Of a stretch of DNA of 64,000 nucleotides, positions 25,152-35,425 are shown piece by piece (the first letter of the stretch is position 1; each line of letters starts with the position of its first letter). This stretch comes from Spiroplasma syrphidicola EA-1 (GTDB lineage Bacteria > Bacillota_I > Bacilli_A > Mycoplasmatales > Mycoplasmataceae). The notes beneath the pieces are model-generated. The model was not told where the DNA came from. It searched no databases and saw only the letters and a program-made list of their open reading frames with translations. The stretch is from the NCBI RefSeq assembly GCF_000400955.1, contig NC_021284.1, positions 62,001 through 126,000 of the forward strand, given 5' to 3'. Position numbers and translations under genes: made by a program.

Positions 25152-25765
25152 TTATTTTTTATTATTCAAAATATTCAAAATAATAGAAATTGATTTTTGT
25201 ATTTCTTCTATTTTTGGTTTTTCATTATCTTCATTAGTAGGATGATGAGAAAAATGTCTGATATAAACGGGCAATGTTAATTTTATTTCTTTACCATCAA
25301 TTTTTCTTGTTTTGTCTTTTTCTATTAAATATATGTTATGTAGAAATTCATCCAGTTGTTTTGATGTAATATCTTTTATTTTTAAGTTAATAGAGACATA
25401 TTTTTCTAAATCTTTATATATTGAATCATGGTAAAATTGACTAATATCAGAATTATCTTTTATTATTGAAATATCTTGTTTTAGGTTACTTAATTTTGTT
25501 TCAGTTTCACTCTTTAGTTTTGAATTTACATTACTGTGATTAATGGTAATATTATGCAATGCATTTGATGTTTCTGCTCTAATATTTCAATCTACCTCTT
25601 TGATTATATTTAATAACATTTGGTCTTGTTTATCAACTGCGGTTGCAACATTTCTTATTGTTAACTCAGTTGAAGATGCTAATGAATAAATTATTTTCTT
25701 CAAATTTTCTATTTCTTTTTTAAGTTAGTTATTTGGGTATCTAAATCATTTATTGTGCTAGGCAT
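25152..25765 (-). CDS. Coiled-coil protein with HEPN-like C-terminus, interrupted by a -1 frameshift
   Basis: Read on the minus strand from the ATG at 25765. After 17 codons translation meets TAG, but a -1 shift at A_AAA_AAG (25721 to 25715) joins MPSTINDLDTQITNLKK to EIENLKKIIYSL and gives 204 residues. The order is an N-terminal coiled coil, a long helical region and a C-terminal IRHFSHHPTNED with a following helix; R170 to H175 is an Rx4H motif with the same HHP-x-x-E/N context as in the ATPase at 23522. Divergent from a structured RNA at 25860. Function not assigned; a HEPN ribonuclease or toxin is possible. Confidence 0.55.
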
Positions 25766-25821
25766 TATATTCTCCTTACAAATTAATTATATTTGTTTTT
25801 AATAGATTATTAAATTAAAAT

Positions 25822-25852
25822 TTGAATTAGTACTATACTTTTTATTTATAAT
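25822..25852 (+). promoter_or_regulatory. Possible promoter of the structured RNA
   Basis: TTGAAT at 25822-25827 and TATAAT at 25847-25852 with a 19-base spacer. Transcription would begin near 25859, just ahead of the GC-richer hairpins. The spacer is longer than ideal. Confidence 0.4.
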
Positions 25853-25859
25853 TGATAAT

Positions 25860-25992
25860 TTTATAGTGTAACAGAACTCGGCTTTCCAAGTTGCTGAGAA
25901 AGGGCTAAGTTTATCCCTTTCAATAATGGACTTGGCCCCGTTAAAAAACTAGATTTTATCTAACCTTTTTAACAAAATGGGGCCAGTTTTTA
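25860..25992 (+). ncRNA. Structured non-coding RNA candidate, unknown class
   Basis: A ~130-base stretch that is clearly richer in G and C than its surroundings and has no open frame. Three hairpins can be drawn on the plus strand: CUCGGC/GCUGAG (25877-25882 with 25893-25898), AAAGGG/CCCUUU (25899-25904 with 25915-25920), and a long one, UGGCCCC/GGGGCCA (25933-25939 with 25979-25985) continued by GUUAAAAA/UUUUUAAC and UAGAU/AUCUA. A T run follows the last stem, so the RNA would end as an intrinsic terminator. It lies between the divergent HEPN-like gene and the restriction enzyme gene. An isolated GCUGAGA recalls the TPP riboswitch, but the rest does not fit. Confidence 0.6.
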
Positions 25993-26128
25993 TCCTATTT
26001 ATATAGTATTAGTGGGAATTATAGGGTAAATATGTAATATTATTACAAAGTACCATATAATTAATGTAACATGATATTCTTGTAATTTATAATAATTATT
26101 GTTATCCTTAATTTAGGAGATTAATTTT

Positions 26129-26839
26129 ATGAGTATAAGAGAATTTGAAGAAAGAATACGTAGTTCAGTTGATGAAATAATTAATAAAATTATTAATGAC
26201 AACAAAAAGCCAAATATTATTGGTAAAGCAAGATTAGGAGCACAAATTAGTGATTTTTTAGAAGATAAATTTATAAAATATAGTAAATCTGATGTTAATA
26301 TAATAAATGCTATAGGAGCACCTAAAGAAAATACAAAGTCAAGTTTTGATATAAAATTTAATTTTAAATATAAAGGAATAACTGAATTAATATGAATTGA
26401 TTTTAAAGCAATTAATGAGGGTTCTTTAGATAGTAATCCTGATATAGGTGCAGCTAATAAAGTAATTTCTTTTATTAAACAAGGGAATTTTTATATTCTT
26501 TATGTTTATGTATATTATAAAAATAATAATGATGGTAATGTTGAGTTTGTTTCAAATAATAATGGTAAATTTACTAAACAATATTTTTTAAAAGATATTG
26601 AAAAAACATTTCGTCGAACACCTACAGGACAATTGCAAGTTAATGCAAATAGTGTTTCAGAGTATAGAACAAGAGAAGAATTTATTAATTTATTTTTTCA
26701 AAAAGTAGAGGAATCACACAAAAGATCAATTAAAAAGTCAAATGAAATGTTAAAATCTTTAAGTCAAATAAAATTAGAAATTATAGAAAAAAATAAAGCA
26801 TTAGAAAAAAGCATTTTAAACAAATTAAATGAAAACTAA
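26129..26839 (+). CDS. Type II restriction endonuclease-like protein
   Basis: 236 residues, ATG after TTAGGAG. A PD-(D/E)XK-type core is visible: FDIKFNF (D74), a short loop and WIDFKA (D91, K93), with an upstream acidic helix SDFLEDKF. The C-terminal ~60 residues are a charged coiled coil. It converges on an adenine methyltransferase gene whose end is 12 bases away. Together they form a restriction-modification pair in which this protein would cut DNA not methylated by its partner. Recognition sequence unknown. Confidence 0.68.
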
Positions 26840-26851
26840 GAATTATTTTAT

Positions 26852-28489
26852 TTAAAGTGAACGAATTTGAGTAATTTCTTTTTCATTATTAAGTTCATAA
26901 AATTTGTAAAGTAAAACATTAATATCATTTATAATTTTATTTTTTTTTGTAGGATTTTTAATTATTATATCTACCATATCTATTATTTTTTCTTTAATAT
27001 TTTCATCATAACAAATTGGAATGTTTATAAAATCAGATATTCGCATTTGAGGTTGTTTACCATGGATTAATTTAATAATTTTTAGTCGTGCATAATAATT
27101 GGCAATTTCTGAGTTTAGATAACCCACAAGAAATTTTAATTCACGAGTATCATTAATAAAATTACTTCTGAAAGAAATTATATATAAACTATTATCACAA
27201 GAACTTTTTTTATCATCAAAAGCTGCAATTAAATTATTTGCTGATTGTCTAATAAAAATTTTTGGATTATCATATATTTCTTTTTCACCAAAACCAATTC
27301 TTTTTTTATTTTTTATTCCTTTTAATGTTAATTCATGTTTTATAGAATCGTTTATTTTATTTTGTTTTTCCTTATCATATGTAAAGAAAAGACCAATTTC
27401 ATTTAATTCGAAAGATCTTGGTAAAGATTTTGATCCTTTATAATAAACATAAGAATTTTTATCGCATTTTTTATTTACAAATTCATTTTCCATATTTAGT
27501 AACATTGTTCCAGTTCTAATTATTTTTTTATTGTACAATTCTTTTAATGGCTTACTTTTATTATATATTTTTTTTAAAATATCTATATGATTTTTAGGAT
27601 TTTTTAAAGGAATTATATAATCATTTTTTATAATACTTTCATTTTCTATGTAAAAAAATGTATTATTTTTAATATCAACTAATTTTGCATTATTAGATTT
27701 TTTATTAATATTAATAATTATTTGGCCAGAATATACACTCATAAAGTTGAAATAATTAAAAAATAAGGAATGCACATTTCAATTTTGATATATAAATTTT
27801 CTTGTAAAATAAAAAGGTTTATCAAAAAAAGATGAGTCAAGTATAAAAGAGAGTATGCCATTATCATTTAATAAAGACAAAGAATTTTCAATAAAAAGCA
27901 TGGAAATATTGATTTTACCATTGATTATGCTATTTGGAAACTGAGTGTATTCATTAATTATTTTTTTTCTTGTTTCTTCAGTTTTTGTAATTCCATTTTT
28001 CCCATATAGAGATACAAAGGGAGGATTACCTAAAATAACATCAAATTTGTTAATAAAAGTAGATGATATTTTTTCTTTATCTGTAAAATCTATATTATAT
28101 ATATGTTTAAGTTTTATTTTTTTTCCAAAAATATTACTAAAATAATTTTCTATATTTTTAACTGCTATAGAAAGAATACTATTATCTAATTCATTGATAA
28201 AAATATTGTTTTCTACAAAATTAATTATTTTATCAATACTTACATTCATATTTTTAAGAACTTGAATAAAATAAATTATTATATTGCCAGTACCCACTGA
28301 TGGTTCTAAGAATTTAAGATTCAATATTTCATTTTCTTGGTAAGTTTCAAATAGAAATTGAATTAAATCATCTAATATTTTTAGATCATGTGTAAGAAAA
28401 ATGCCATTTTTTTTTATATATTCTTTGGAATAATTGGCATTTATTATTCTATGTTGTTTATTAAAAAACAATTCTAAATCATTGTACAT
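26852..28489 (-). CDS. Type II DNA adenine (N6) methyltransferase
   Basis: 545 residues on the minus strand; one Trp-coded TGA at 27779-27781 joins the two halves. Motif I is LEPSVGTGN (61-69), the ribose-binding acidic residue is in FINELD (E100), and the catalytic motif IV is NPPF (155-158). This is the gamma-type/TaqI-like order with a ~300-residue C-terminal target-recognition region (IRQSANNLIAAFDDK and ISDFINIPI are typical of TaqI-type C-terminal domains). It protects host DNA against the endonuclease encoded opposite. Start at 28489 follows GGTGAAA. Confidence 0.88.
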
Positions 28490-28559
28490 TTTTTCACCTA
28501 TAATAAATTATAACTATTTTTATACTAATGTTAACTATTTTTATTTAATTTGTAAAAAT

Positions 28560-28950
28560 AATTACTGCGCCCAATATTGTCAGTATTATTTTACCAAATA
28601 TTTTATTGCAACATTATTTCATTTAGAATGAATTCTTTCAAAGTTATAAAAATTTTCATACATTTTTATATCAATTATTACAACTTCCATTGTTAAATAT
28701 TCTTCATAAGGTAATTATTCAACAACAAGATGATAAAATGTATTTTGTGACATTGCGTTGTAACCAAATTTATATGGTTTCTTTTTACTTAATTTGAAAT
28801 TATTTTTATTAGCATAGTCTATAAAATCTTTATGATAATACTGTAAACCATTATCTGTATGAAATATCAAATTATCAATATTAATATTTTTGATTAAAAA
28901 CACTCTAATTGCTTGTTCTATTATTGGTTTTACAAGTATAATTTTATTTT
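28560..28950 (-). pseudogene. IS3-family transposase remnant (integrase core, 3' part)
   Basis: On the minus strand a piece of an IS3/IS150-type transposase is legible: IIEQAIRVFLIKN, then LIFHTDNGLQYYHKDFIDYA (the 'HSDxGxQY' core with the second catalytic Asp), NAMSQNTFYHLVVE, a TAA, and YEEYLTMEVVIIDI with FYNFERIHSKWNN. The stop after VVE and one near the end show it is dead, and the first half of the gene is missing. It marks the right edge of the island next to rpsL. Confidence 0.8.
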
Positions 28951-28953
28951 TTA

Positions 28954-28982
28954 TTGACTAAACCTCTATTTTTCTGTATTAT
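28954..28982 (+). promoter_or_regulatory. Promoter of the rpsL operon
   Basis: TTGACT at 28954-28959, a 17-base spacer and TATTAT at 28977-28982. Transcription would start near 28989, about 50 bases before rpsL. It lies directly beside the transposase remnant, so rpsL-rpsG-fusA has its own promoter and does not depend on rpoC transcription. Confidence 0.7.
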
Positions 28983-29036
28983 TATATACGGATTGTATTG
29001 TTTGATACACTCGGATATGTGAAAGGAGACAAGAAG

Positions 29037-29459
29037 ATGCCAACAATTAACCAATTAGTTAGAAAACCTCGTAAAGATAAAGTTTGAAAAACAAAAGCAC
29101 CGGCTTTAAACCGTGGTTTAAACTCTTTACAAAAAAAAGTAACTGATGAAACATCACCACAAAAACGTGGGGTATGTACTCGTGTTGCTACAATGACACC
29201 GAAAAAACCTAACTCAGCGTTACGTAAATATGCCCGTGTTCGTTTAACAAACGGAATGGAAGTTACTGCTTATATTCCTGGTGAAGGACACAACTTACAA
29301 GAACATAGTGTGGTTTTAATACGTGGAGGAAGGGTTAAAGACTTACCTGGGGTACGTTACCATATTATTCGTGGAACATTAGATACTGCCGGAGTTAATA
29401 ACCGTAAACAAAGCCGTTCATTATACGGAACAAAAAAACCAAAAGCTGCAAAAGCTTAA
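29037..29459 (+). CDS. rpsL: 30S ribosomal protein S12
   Basis: 140 residues, ATG after AAAGGAG. The sequence [30 protein letters not shown] and [17 protein letters not shown] is standard S12, the decoding-centre protein. It opens the classical rpsL-rpsG-fusA string. Firm call. Confidence 0.98.
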
Positions 29460-29504
29460 TTAAATAAAAAAAATAAATGATTAGTACGAAAGGAGGCAAA
29501 ATAA

Positions 29505-29972
<468 letters not shown>

Positions 29973-30000
29973 GAATTAATAGAAAGGATAAACAGAAAAT

Positions 30001-32076
30001 ATGGCAAGAGAATATTCTCTAGAGAATACAAGAAACTTTGGAATTATGGCGCATATTGATGCTGGTAAAACAACAACAACAGAGCGTATTTTATTCCATA
30101 CTGGGAAAATTCATAAACTTGGTGAAACTCATGATGGGGCGAGCCAAATGGATTGAATGGCCCAAGAACAAGAAAGAGGGATTACAATTACCTCAGCGGC
30201 AACAACTGCCTTCTGAAAAAATGTTCGTTTAAATATTATTGATACTCCAGGTCACGTTGACTTTACAGTAGAAGTAGAACGTTCATTACGTGTTTTAGAT
30301 GGGGCTGTCGCTGTCTTAGATGGTCAATCAGGGGTTGAACCACAAACTGAAACAGTTTGACGTCAAGCATCAACTTACCATGTGCCAAGAATTGTTTTTG
30401 TTAACAAAATGGACAAAATTGGGGCGGACTTCTTATACTCAGTTAAAACAATTCATGAACGCTTACAAGGAAATGCTCATCCAGTGCAAATTCCAATTGG
30501 CGCTGAAGATCAGTTTTCAGGAATTATTGATATTATTGAACGTAAAGCTTACCACTATGATGGTTCAGCTAATGAAGAAGCACAAGAAATCGAAATTCCA
30601 GCTGATTTAAAAGATTTAGTTGAAGAATACCGTGTTAAATTAATTGAAGCGGCAATGAACTTTGACGAAGAATTAATGATGAAATACTTAGACGGACAAG
30701 AAATTAGTGTTCCCGAAATTAAAGCAGCAATTAGAACAGCAACAATTTCAGGACAATTCTTCCCAGTCTTTTGTGGAAGTGCCTTTAAAAACAAAGGGGT
30801 TAAATTAATGTTAGATGGAGTTATTGATTACTTACCATCACCAGTTGATATTCCAGCGATTAAAGGAACTTTAGACGATGGAACAGAAGTAGAACGTCAT
30901 TCAGATGATTCAGAACCATTCTCAGCGTTAGCATTTAAAATTATGACTGACCCCTTTGTTGGGAAATTAACATTCTTCCGTGTTTATTCAGGAGTCTTGA
31001 AAAAAGGAAGTGCTGTTTTAAACTCAACAAAAGGAAAAACTGAACGAATTGGTCGTTTATTAAAAATGCATGCTAATAACCGTGAAGAAATTGAAGAAGT
31101 TTATGCGGGAGATATTGCTGCTGCGGTTGGATTAAAATTAACAACAACTGGAGATACTTTATGTGATGAAAAAAATGAAGTAATCTTAGAATCAATGGTC
31201 TTTCCAGAACCAGTTATTAGTTTAGCATTAGAACCAAAAACAAAAGCTGATCAAGAAAAAATGAGTTTAGCGTTATCAAAATTAGCGGAAGAAGACCCAA
31301 CTTTTAGAACTTGAACTGACGAAGAAACAGGACAAACAATCATTGCCGGAATGGGTGAGTTACACTTAGACATTCTAGTTGATCGTATGAAACGTGAATT
31401 TAAAGTTGAAACTAATGTTGGAGCACCACAAGTTTCATACCGTGAAACATTCAAAGATAGTGCTGATGTTGAAGGGAAATACATTAAACAATCAGGGGGA
31501 CGTGGACAATACGGACACGTTTGAATTAAATTTGAACCAAACCATGATAAAGGGTTTGAGTTTGTTGACGGAATTGTCGGAGGAAAAATTCCTCGTGAAT
31601 TTATTGGGTCAGTTAAAAAAGGAATCGAAGATTCAATGCTGAATGGTAAATTAGCGGGATATCCAATGATTGATATTAAAGCAACATTATACGATGGGTC
31701 ATACCATGATGTCGATTCATCACAAATGGCTTATGAATTTGCCGCTAGTTTAGCGTTAAAAGAAGCTGCAAAAAAAGCAAAAGCAGTTATTTTAGAACCA
31801 ATTATGGCGGTTGAAGTAATTGTTCCAGAAGAATACTATGGGGATGTAATGGGGAACTTATCATCTCGTCGTGGTCAAATCGAAGGAAATGACCAACGTG
31901 GGAATGCCCAAGTTGTTAAAGCTAAAGTACCATTATCAGAAATGTTTGGATACGCAACTGATTTACGAAGTTTTACCCAAGGTCGGGGAACATATACAAT
32001 GATTTTCTCACATTACCAAGATGCGCCAAAATCAATTACTGAAGAAATTATTAAAAAAGCCGGAAAATCAGAATAA
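30001..32076 (+). CDS. fusA: Elongation factor G
   Basis: 691 residues. The GTPase P-loop [13 protein letters not shown] is near residues 17-29, with DTPGHVDF and [10 protein letters not shown] following; domain IV and V motifs (RGQYGHVWI and [17 protein letters not shown]) are present. EF-G moves tRNAs and mRNA during translocation. Length is normal, several Trp are TGA. Confidence 0.98.
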
Positions 32077-32128
32077 TTTGATTTTCTGCTGCTAATAGTG
32101 GTTTAATCTACCATTTTTACAAAAAAGA

Positions 32129-32157
32129 TTGCAAAGTAAAACAAATTAATTTAAAAT
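32129..32157 (+). promoter_or_regulatory. Promoter of tuf
   Basis: TTGCAA at 32129-32134, a 17-base spacer and TAAAAT at 32152-32157, in the 122-base gap between fusA and tuf. It would give tuf a start of its own near 32164. Confidence 0.6.
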
Positions 32158-32198
32158 AACTATGACATTTGTCTATAACTATAGGAGGAAAAATTAAA

Positions 32199-33386
32199 AT
32201 GGCAAAGCAAAAATTTGATAGAAGTTTACCACACGTAAACATCGGAACAATTGGTCACGTTGACCACGGTAAAACAACTTTAACTGCTGCTATTACAACA
32301 GTATTAGCTAAAAAAGGTTTCGCCGAAGCAACAGGATATGACAATATTGATAAAGCACCTGAAGAAAGAGAACGTGGAATTACAATTAATACATCACACG
32401 TTGAATACCGTACAGAAAACCGTCACTACGCACATGTTGACTGTCCAGGTCACGCCGATTATGTTAAAAACATGATTACAGGGGCAGCCCAAATGGATGG
32501 AGCAATCTTAGTTGTTGCTGCAACAGATGGACCAATGCCACAAACAAGAGAACACATTTTATTATCAAGACAAGTTGGAGTACCAAAAATGGTTGTTTTC
32601 TTAAACAAATGTGACATGGTTGATGATGAAGAAATGATCGACTTAGTTGAAATGGAAGTTAGAGACTTATTAAGTGAATATGGCTTTGACGGAGAAAATA
32701 CGCCAGTTATTAGAGGATCAGCTTTAAGAGCACTTGAAGGTGATGCTAAATGAGAAGAAAAAATCATTGAATTAATGGCTGCAGTTGACTCATGAATTCC
32801 TGAACCAACTAGAGATACTGAAAAACCATTCATGATGCCAGTTGAAGACGTTTTCACAATTACAGGACGTGGAACAGTTGCAACAGGACGTGTTGAACGT
32901 GGGATTGTTAAAATTAACGAAGAAGTTGAAATTATTGGATTCACAGAAGAAACTAAAAAAGTTGTTGCAACAGGTTTAGAAATGTTTAGAAAATTATTAG
33001 ACGAAGCTAAAGCTGGAGATAACGTTGGGGTCTTATTACGTGGAGTTGACCGTGAACAAATTCAGCGTGGACAGGTATTGGCAAAACCAGGAACTGTTAA
33101 ACCACATACAGAATTTAAAACACAAGTTTATGTTTTAAGTAAAGAAGAAGGAGGACGTCATACACCATTCTTTGGAAACTACCGTCCACAATTCTACTTC
33201 CGTACAACTGACGTTACTGGTTCAATTACATTACCTGCTGGTGTCGAAATGGTTATGCCAGCTGATAATGTTGAAATGACTGTTAACTTAATTGCCCCAG
33301 TTGCGATTGAAGAAGGAACAAAATTCTCAATTCGTGAAGGTGGACGTACAATCGGAGCCGGAACAGTTACATCAATTATTAAATAA
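32199..33386 (+). CDS. tuf: Elongation factor Tu
   Basis: 395 residues from the ATG at 32199 (AGGAGG at 32183); the in-frame ATG 30 bases earlier lacks a ribosome site. GTPase motifs GHVDHGKT (19-26), DCPGHADY and NKCD are present, and the C-terminal domain ends [10 protein letters not shown]. It delivers aminoacyl-tRNA to the ribosome. Confidence 0.98.
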
Positions 33387-33405
33387 TTGTTATCAAACAA
33401 ACAAT

Positions 33406-33431
33406 AAAACAACCTTAATGGTTGTTTTTCT
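33406..33431 (+). terminator. tuf intrinsic terminator
   Basis: AAAACAACC pairs with GGTTGTTTT around a 5-base loop, followed by T-rich sequence, 20 bases after the tuf stop. Confidence 0.85.
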
Positions 33432-33570
33432 TATTTAAAATTATTTAGCTTTATTTTTTAAATAATATAAATTATTAATTTTTTTACTAAAAATATATTA
33501 AGTAAGATTTTTTTGTTATAATTATTTATATTTTTAATAAATATCAAATTTAATAAATTTAGTTTATTAG

Positions 33571-33681
33571 TATCAACTATCAACTATCAACTATCAACTA
33601 TCAACTATCAACTATCAACTATCAACTATCAACTATCAACTATCAACTATCAACTATCAACTATCAACTATCAACTATCAA
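33571..33681. repeat. Perfect heptanucleotide repeat (TATCAAC), about 16 copies
   Basis: 111 bases of exact tandem TATCAAC (15 full units plus six bases). A TATAAT box lies at 33517-33522, so the tract would be in the leader of the secreted-protein gene at 33731, or between its regulatory site and promoter. Uninterrupted short repeats of this length gain and lose units by slippage. Confidence 0.97.
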
Positions 33682-33691
33682 GTCTATCATA

Positions 33692-33708
33692 GGTTGGGTT
33701 GGGATGGG
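33692..33708 (+). other. G-rich tract with four G-runs (potential G-quadruplex)
   Basis: GGTTGGGTTGGGATGGG: four runs of 2 or 3 G separated by 2-base loops, between the heptamer repeat and the ribosome site AGAGGA of the next gene. In such AT-rich DNA this is conspicuous. The pattern allows a two-layer quadruplex in DNA or RNA; folding is not shown. Confidence 0.55.
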
Positions 33709-33730
33709 ATAAATGAGAGGAAAACTATTT

Positions 33731-34486
33731 ATGAAACATTTAATATCTTTATTAGGGATAGTGGGATTAACTACAACTGTAGTGACTCCAGTGGTATCAG
33801 TTAATCAGGAAAATAATTTAACTGCTAATATAAACGATGAAAATTATATTAATTATGATAAAAAACAGGCAATGGATTTTACAGATTATGCAATTTTTCA
33901 ATTAGGAAGTTCTGTTGAACAAACAGATGTTACTACTAAATTAAATTTAATTAGACTGGCATATCCATCTGTTAGTCAGGCATATGAATTTTTAAATGAT
34001 GTAGAGCATACATCAGATATTGTACAAGCTAAAAAGTTATTGTTGGAGGGTGCTGATTATATTGATCAAGCAGCAAGACAGGGTAATAATGATGCTATGA
34101 ATAATTATTCTGGAAAAGCAATTAAAGTACTATCAACTGCTTTAAAATATATTTCTTATAATATAAATGATATTAGACATCAGGCAATGGATTTTACAGA
34201 TTATGCAATTTTTCAATTAGGAAGTTCTGTTGAACAAACAGATGTTACTACTAAATTAAATTTAATTAGACTGGCATATCCATCTGTTAGTCAGGCATAT
34301 GAATTTTTAAATGATGTAGAGCATACATCAGATATTGTACAAGCTAAAAAGTTATTGTTGGAGGGTGCTGATTATATTGATCAAGCAGCAAGACAGGGTA
34401 ATAATGATGCTATGAATAATTATTCTGGAAAAGCAATTAAAGTACTATCAACTGCTTTAAAATATATTGGTTTTTCATTATTGTAA
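33731..34486 (+). CDS. Secreted protein with an exact internal duplication
   Basis: 251 residues from the ATG at 33731, with AGAGGA 10 bases upstream; an in-frame ATG at 33713 lacks a site. A signal peptide of ~28 residues (LLGIVGLTTTVVTPVVS) precedes two ~95-residue helical units beginning QAMDFTDYAIFQLGSS and ending KAIKVLSTALKYI. The two DNA copies (33866-34153 and 34181-34468, offset 315) appear identical, so duplication is recent. No Cys, so not a lipoprotein. Family unknown. Its leader holds the heptamer tract and the G-rich tract. Confidence 0.75.
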   Translation: MKHLISLLGIVGLTTTVVTPVVSVNQENNLTANINDENYINYDKKQAMDFTDYAIFQLGSSVEQTDVTTKLNLIRLAYPSVSQAYEFLNDVEHTSDIVQAKKLLLEGADYIDQAARQGNNDAMNNYSGKAIKVLSTALKYISYNINDIRHQAMDFTDYAIFQLGSSVEQTDVTTKLNLIRLAYPSVSQAYEFLNDVEHTSDIVQAKKLLLEGADYIDQAARQGNNDAMNNYSGKAIKVLSTALKYIGFSLL

Positions 34487-34658
34487 TTTTGTAGTAAGTT
34501 TACTTAATGCTAAATATTAAATTAGAAGTAAAATATTTATTAAATCTAAATTTTTATCTATCAGATAGCAATTTTATTGCTTAGGGTAGAGTGAAGCAAT
34601 TATTTACAAAATATATTTAAGTAAAAAATTATTTCATAATTTTGAAGAAAAAAAGATA

Positions 34659-34697
34659 AGAAAAATAAACTAAGCGTTTGTTTTTCTTTTGTTTTTT
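34659..34697 (+). terminator. Intrinsic terminator in the gap before lemA
   Basis: AGAAAAATAAAC pairs with GTTTGTTTTTCT around TAAGC, followed by T-rich sequence. The rest of the gap 34487-34765 shows no gene. Confidence 0.6.
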
Positions 34698-34765
34698 CTT
34701 GCTTATTTAGAAATTATTTATATAATTATTTATGTAGTGATAAATCACAATAAGGAGGAACAGTA

Positions 34766-35374
34766 ATGGCATATAATCCAACCCCAAAAAATGAAGAAGT
34801 TGAGGCAAAAGCGTCAGGTTTAGGAAAGTTTTTTGTTTACATTTGGTTTATTTTAATTTTTCCAATTTTCTTTTATATTGGAACAAAAAATAGTTTGATT
34901 CGTCAAAAAGAACGAATTGAAGAAACAGCATCAGGGATTGATGTACAATTAAAACGTCGTGTTGATATGTTAACAAAATTAATTGATTCAACAAAACAAT
35001 ATATGAAGTATGAAAAAGATACTTTAGAAGGGGTAATTGCTTTACGTACACAGGCAAATAACTTGAAATTTCAAGACTTTGAAAAAATTAATAGCAAAGT
35101 AAATGAACAATTAGGAAAAATTAATGTGACCTTAGAAAACTACCCAGATTTAAAAGCAAGTAATAATGTTATTGAATTACAAAAAGGAATTCGGGATTGT
35201 GAAGATAACATTGCTGCTGCTCGTCGCTTTTATAATTCAGCTGCCCGTGAGTTTAATGGAAAAATTAAAACATGACCATCAAATGTTGCGGCAAGTGCTT
35301 TAAAATTAACTTCATTCTTATATTTTGAAGCATCTGTTGAAGATCGCCAAGATGTTAAAGTTAATTTATTTTAA
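34766..35374 (+). CDS. LemA family protein
   Basis: 202 residues. One membrane helix (about 24-43, FVYIWFILIFPIFFYIG) leads into the LemA helical domain: GIDVQLKRRVDMLTKLIDSTKQYM, IAAARRFYNSAAREFNGKI and the C-terminal LTSFLYFEASVEDRQDVKV. LemA proteins form antiparallel helix bundles on the inner face; their role is not settled. AAGGAGG ribosome site. Followed by two DUF3137-like proteins, a common pairing. Confidence 0.92.
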
Positions 35375-35404
35375 AAAATAGGAAGGCAAGCTCCTATTTT
35401 TTCT
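35373..35404 (+). terminator. Hairpin between lemA and the first DUF3137-like gene
   Basis: AAAAAATAGGA pairs with TCCTATTTTTT just after the lemA stop, followed by CTT. It could reduce read-through into the next gene, which starts only 22 bases later. Confidence 0.65.
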
Positions 35405-35425
35405 TGAAAGAAAGGTTTTAGTAAA

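Noticed and set aside
25891-25898. TPP riboswitch (GCTGAGA motif)
   Set aside because: The other conserved TPP elements (ACCTGAT...GGATAATGCC) are absent and no thiamine gene follows; kept as an unassigned RNA.
17489-28489. Prophage
   Set aside because: No capsid, tail, terminase, portal or integrase gene is visible in the island; only defence-type, surface and small unknown genes.
33571-33681. CRISPR-like tandem repeat
   Set aside because: The 7-base units are directly joined without spacers and no cas genes are present.
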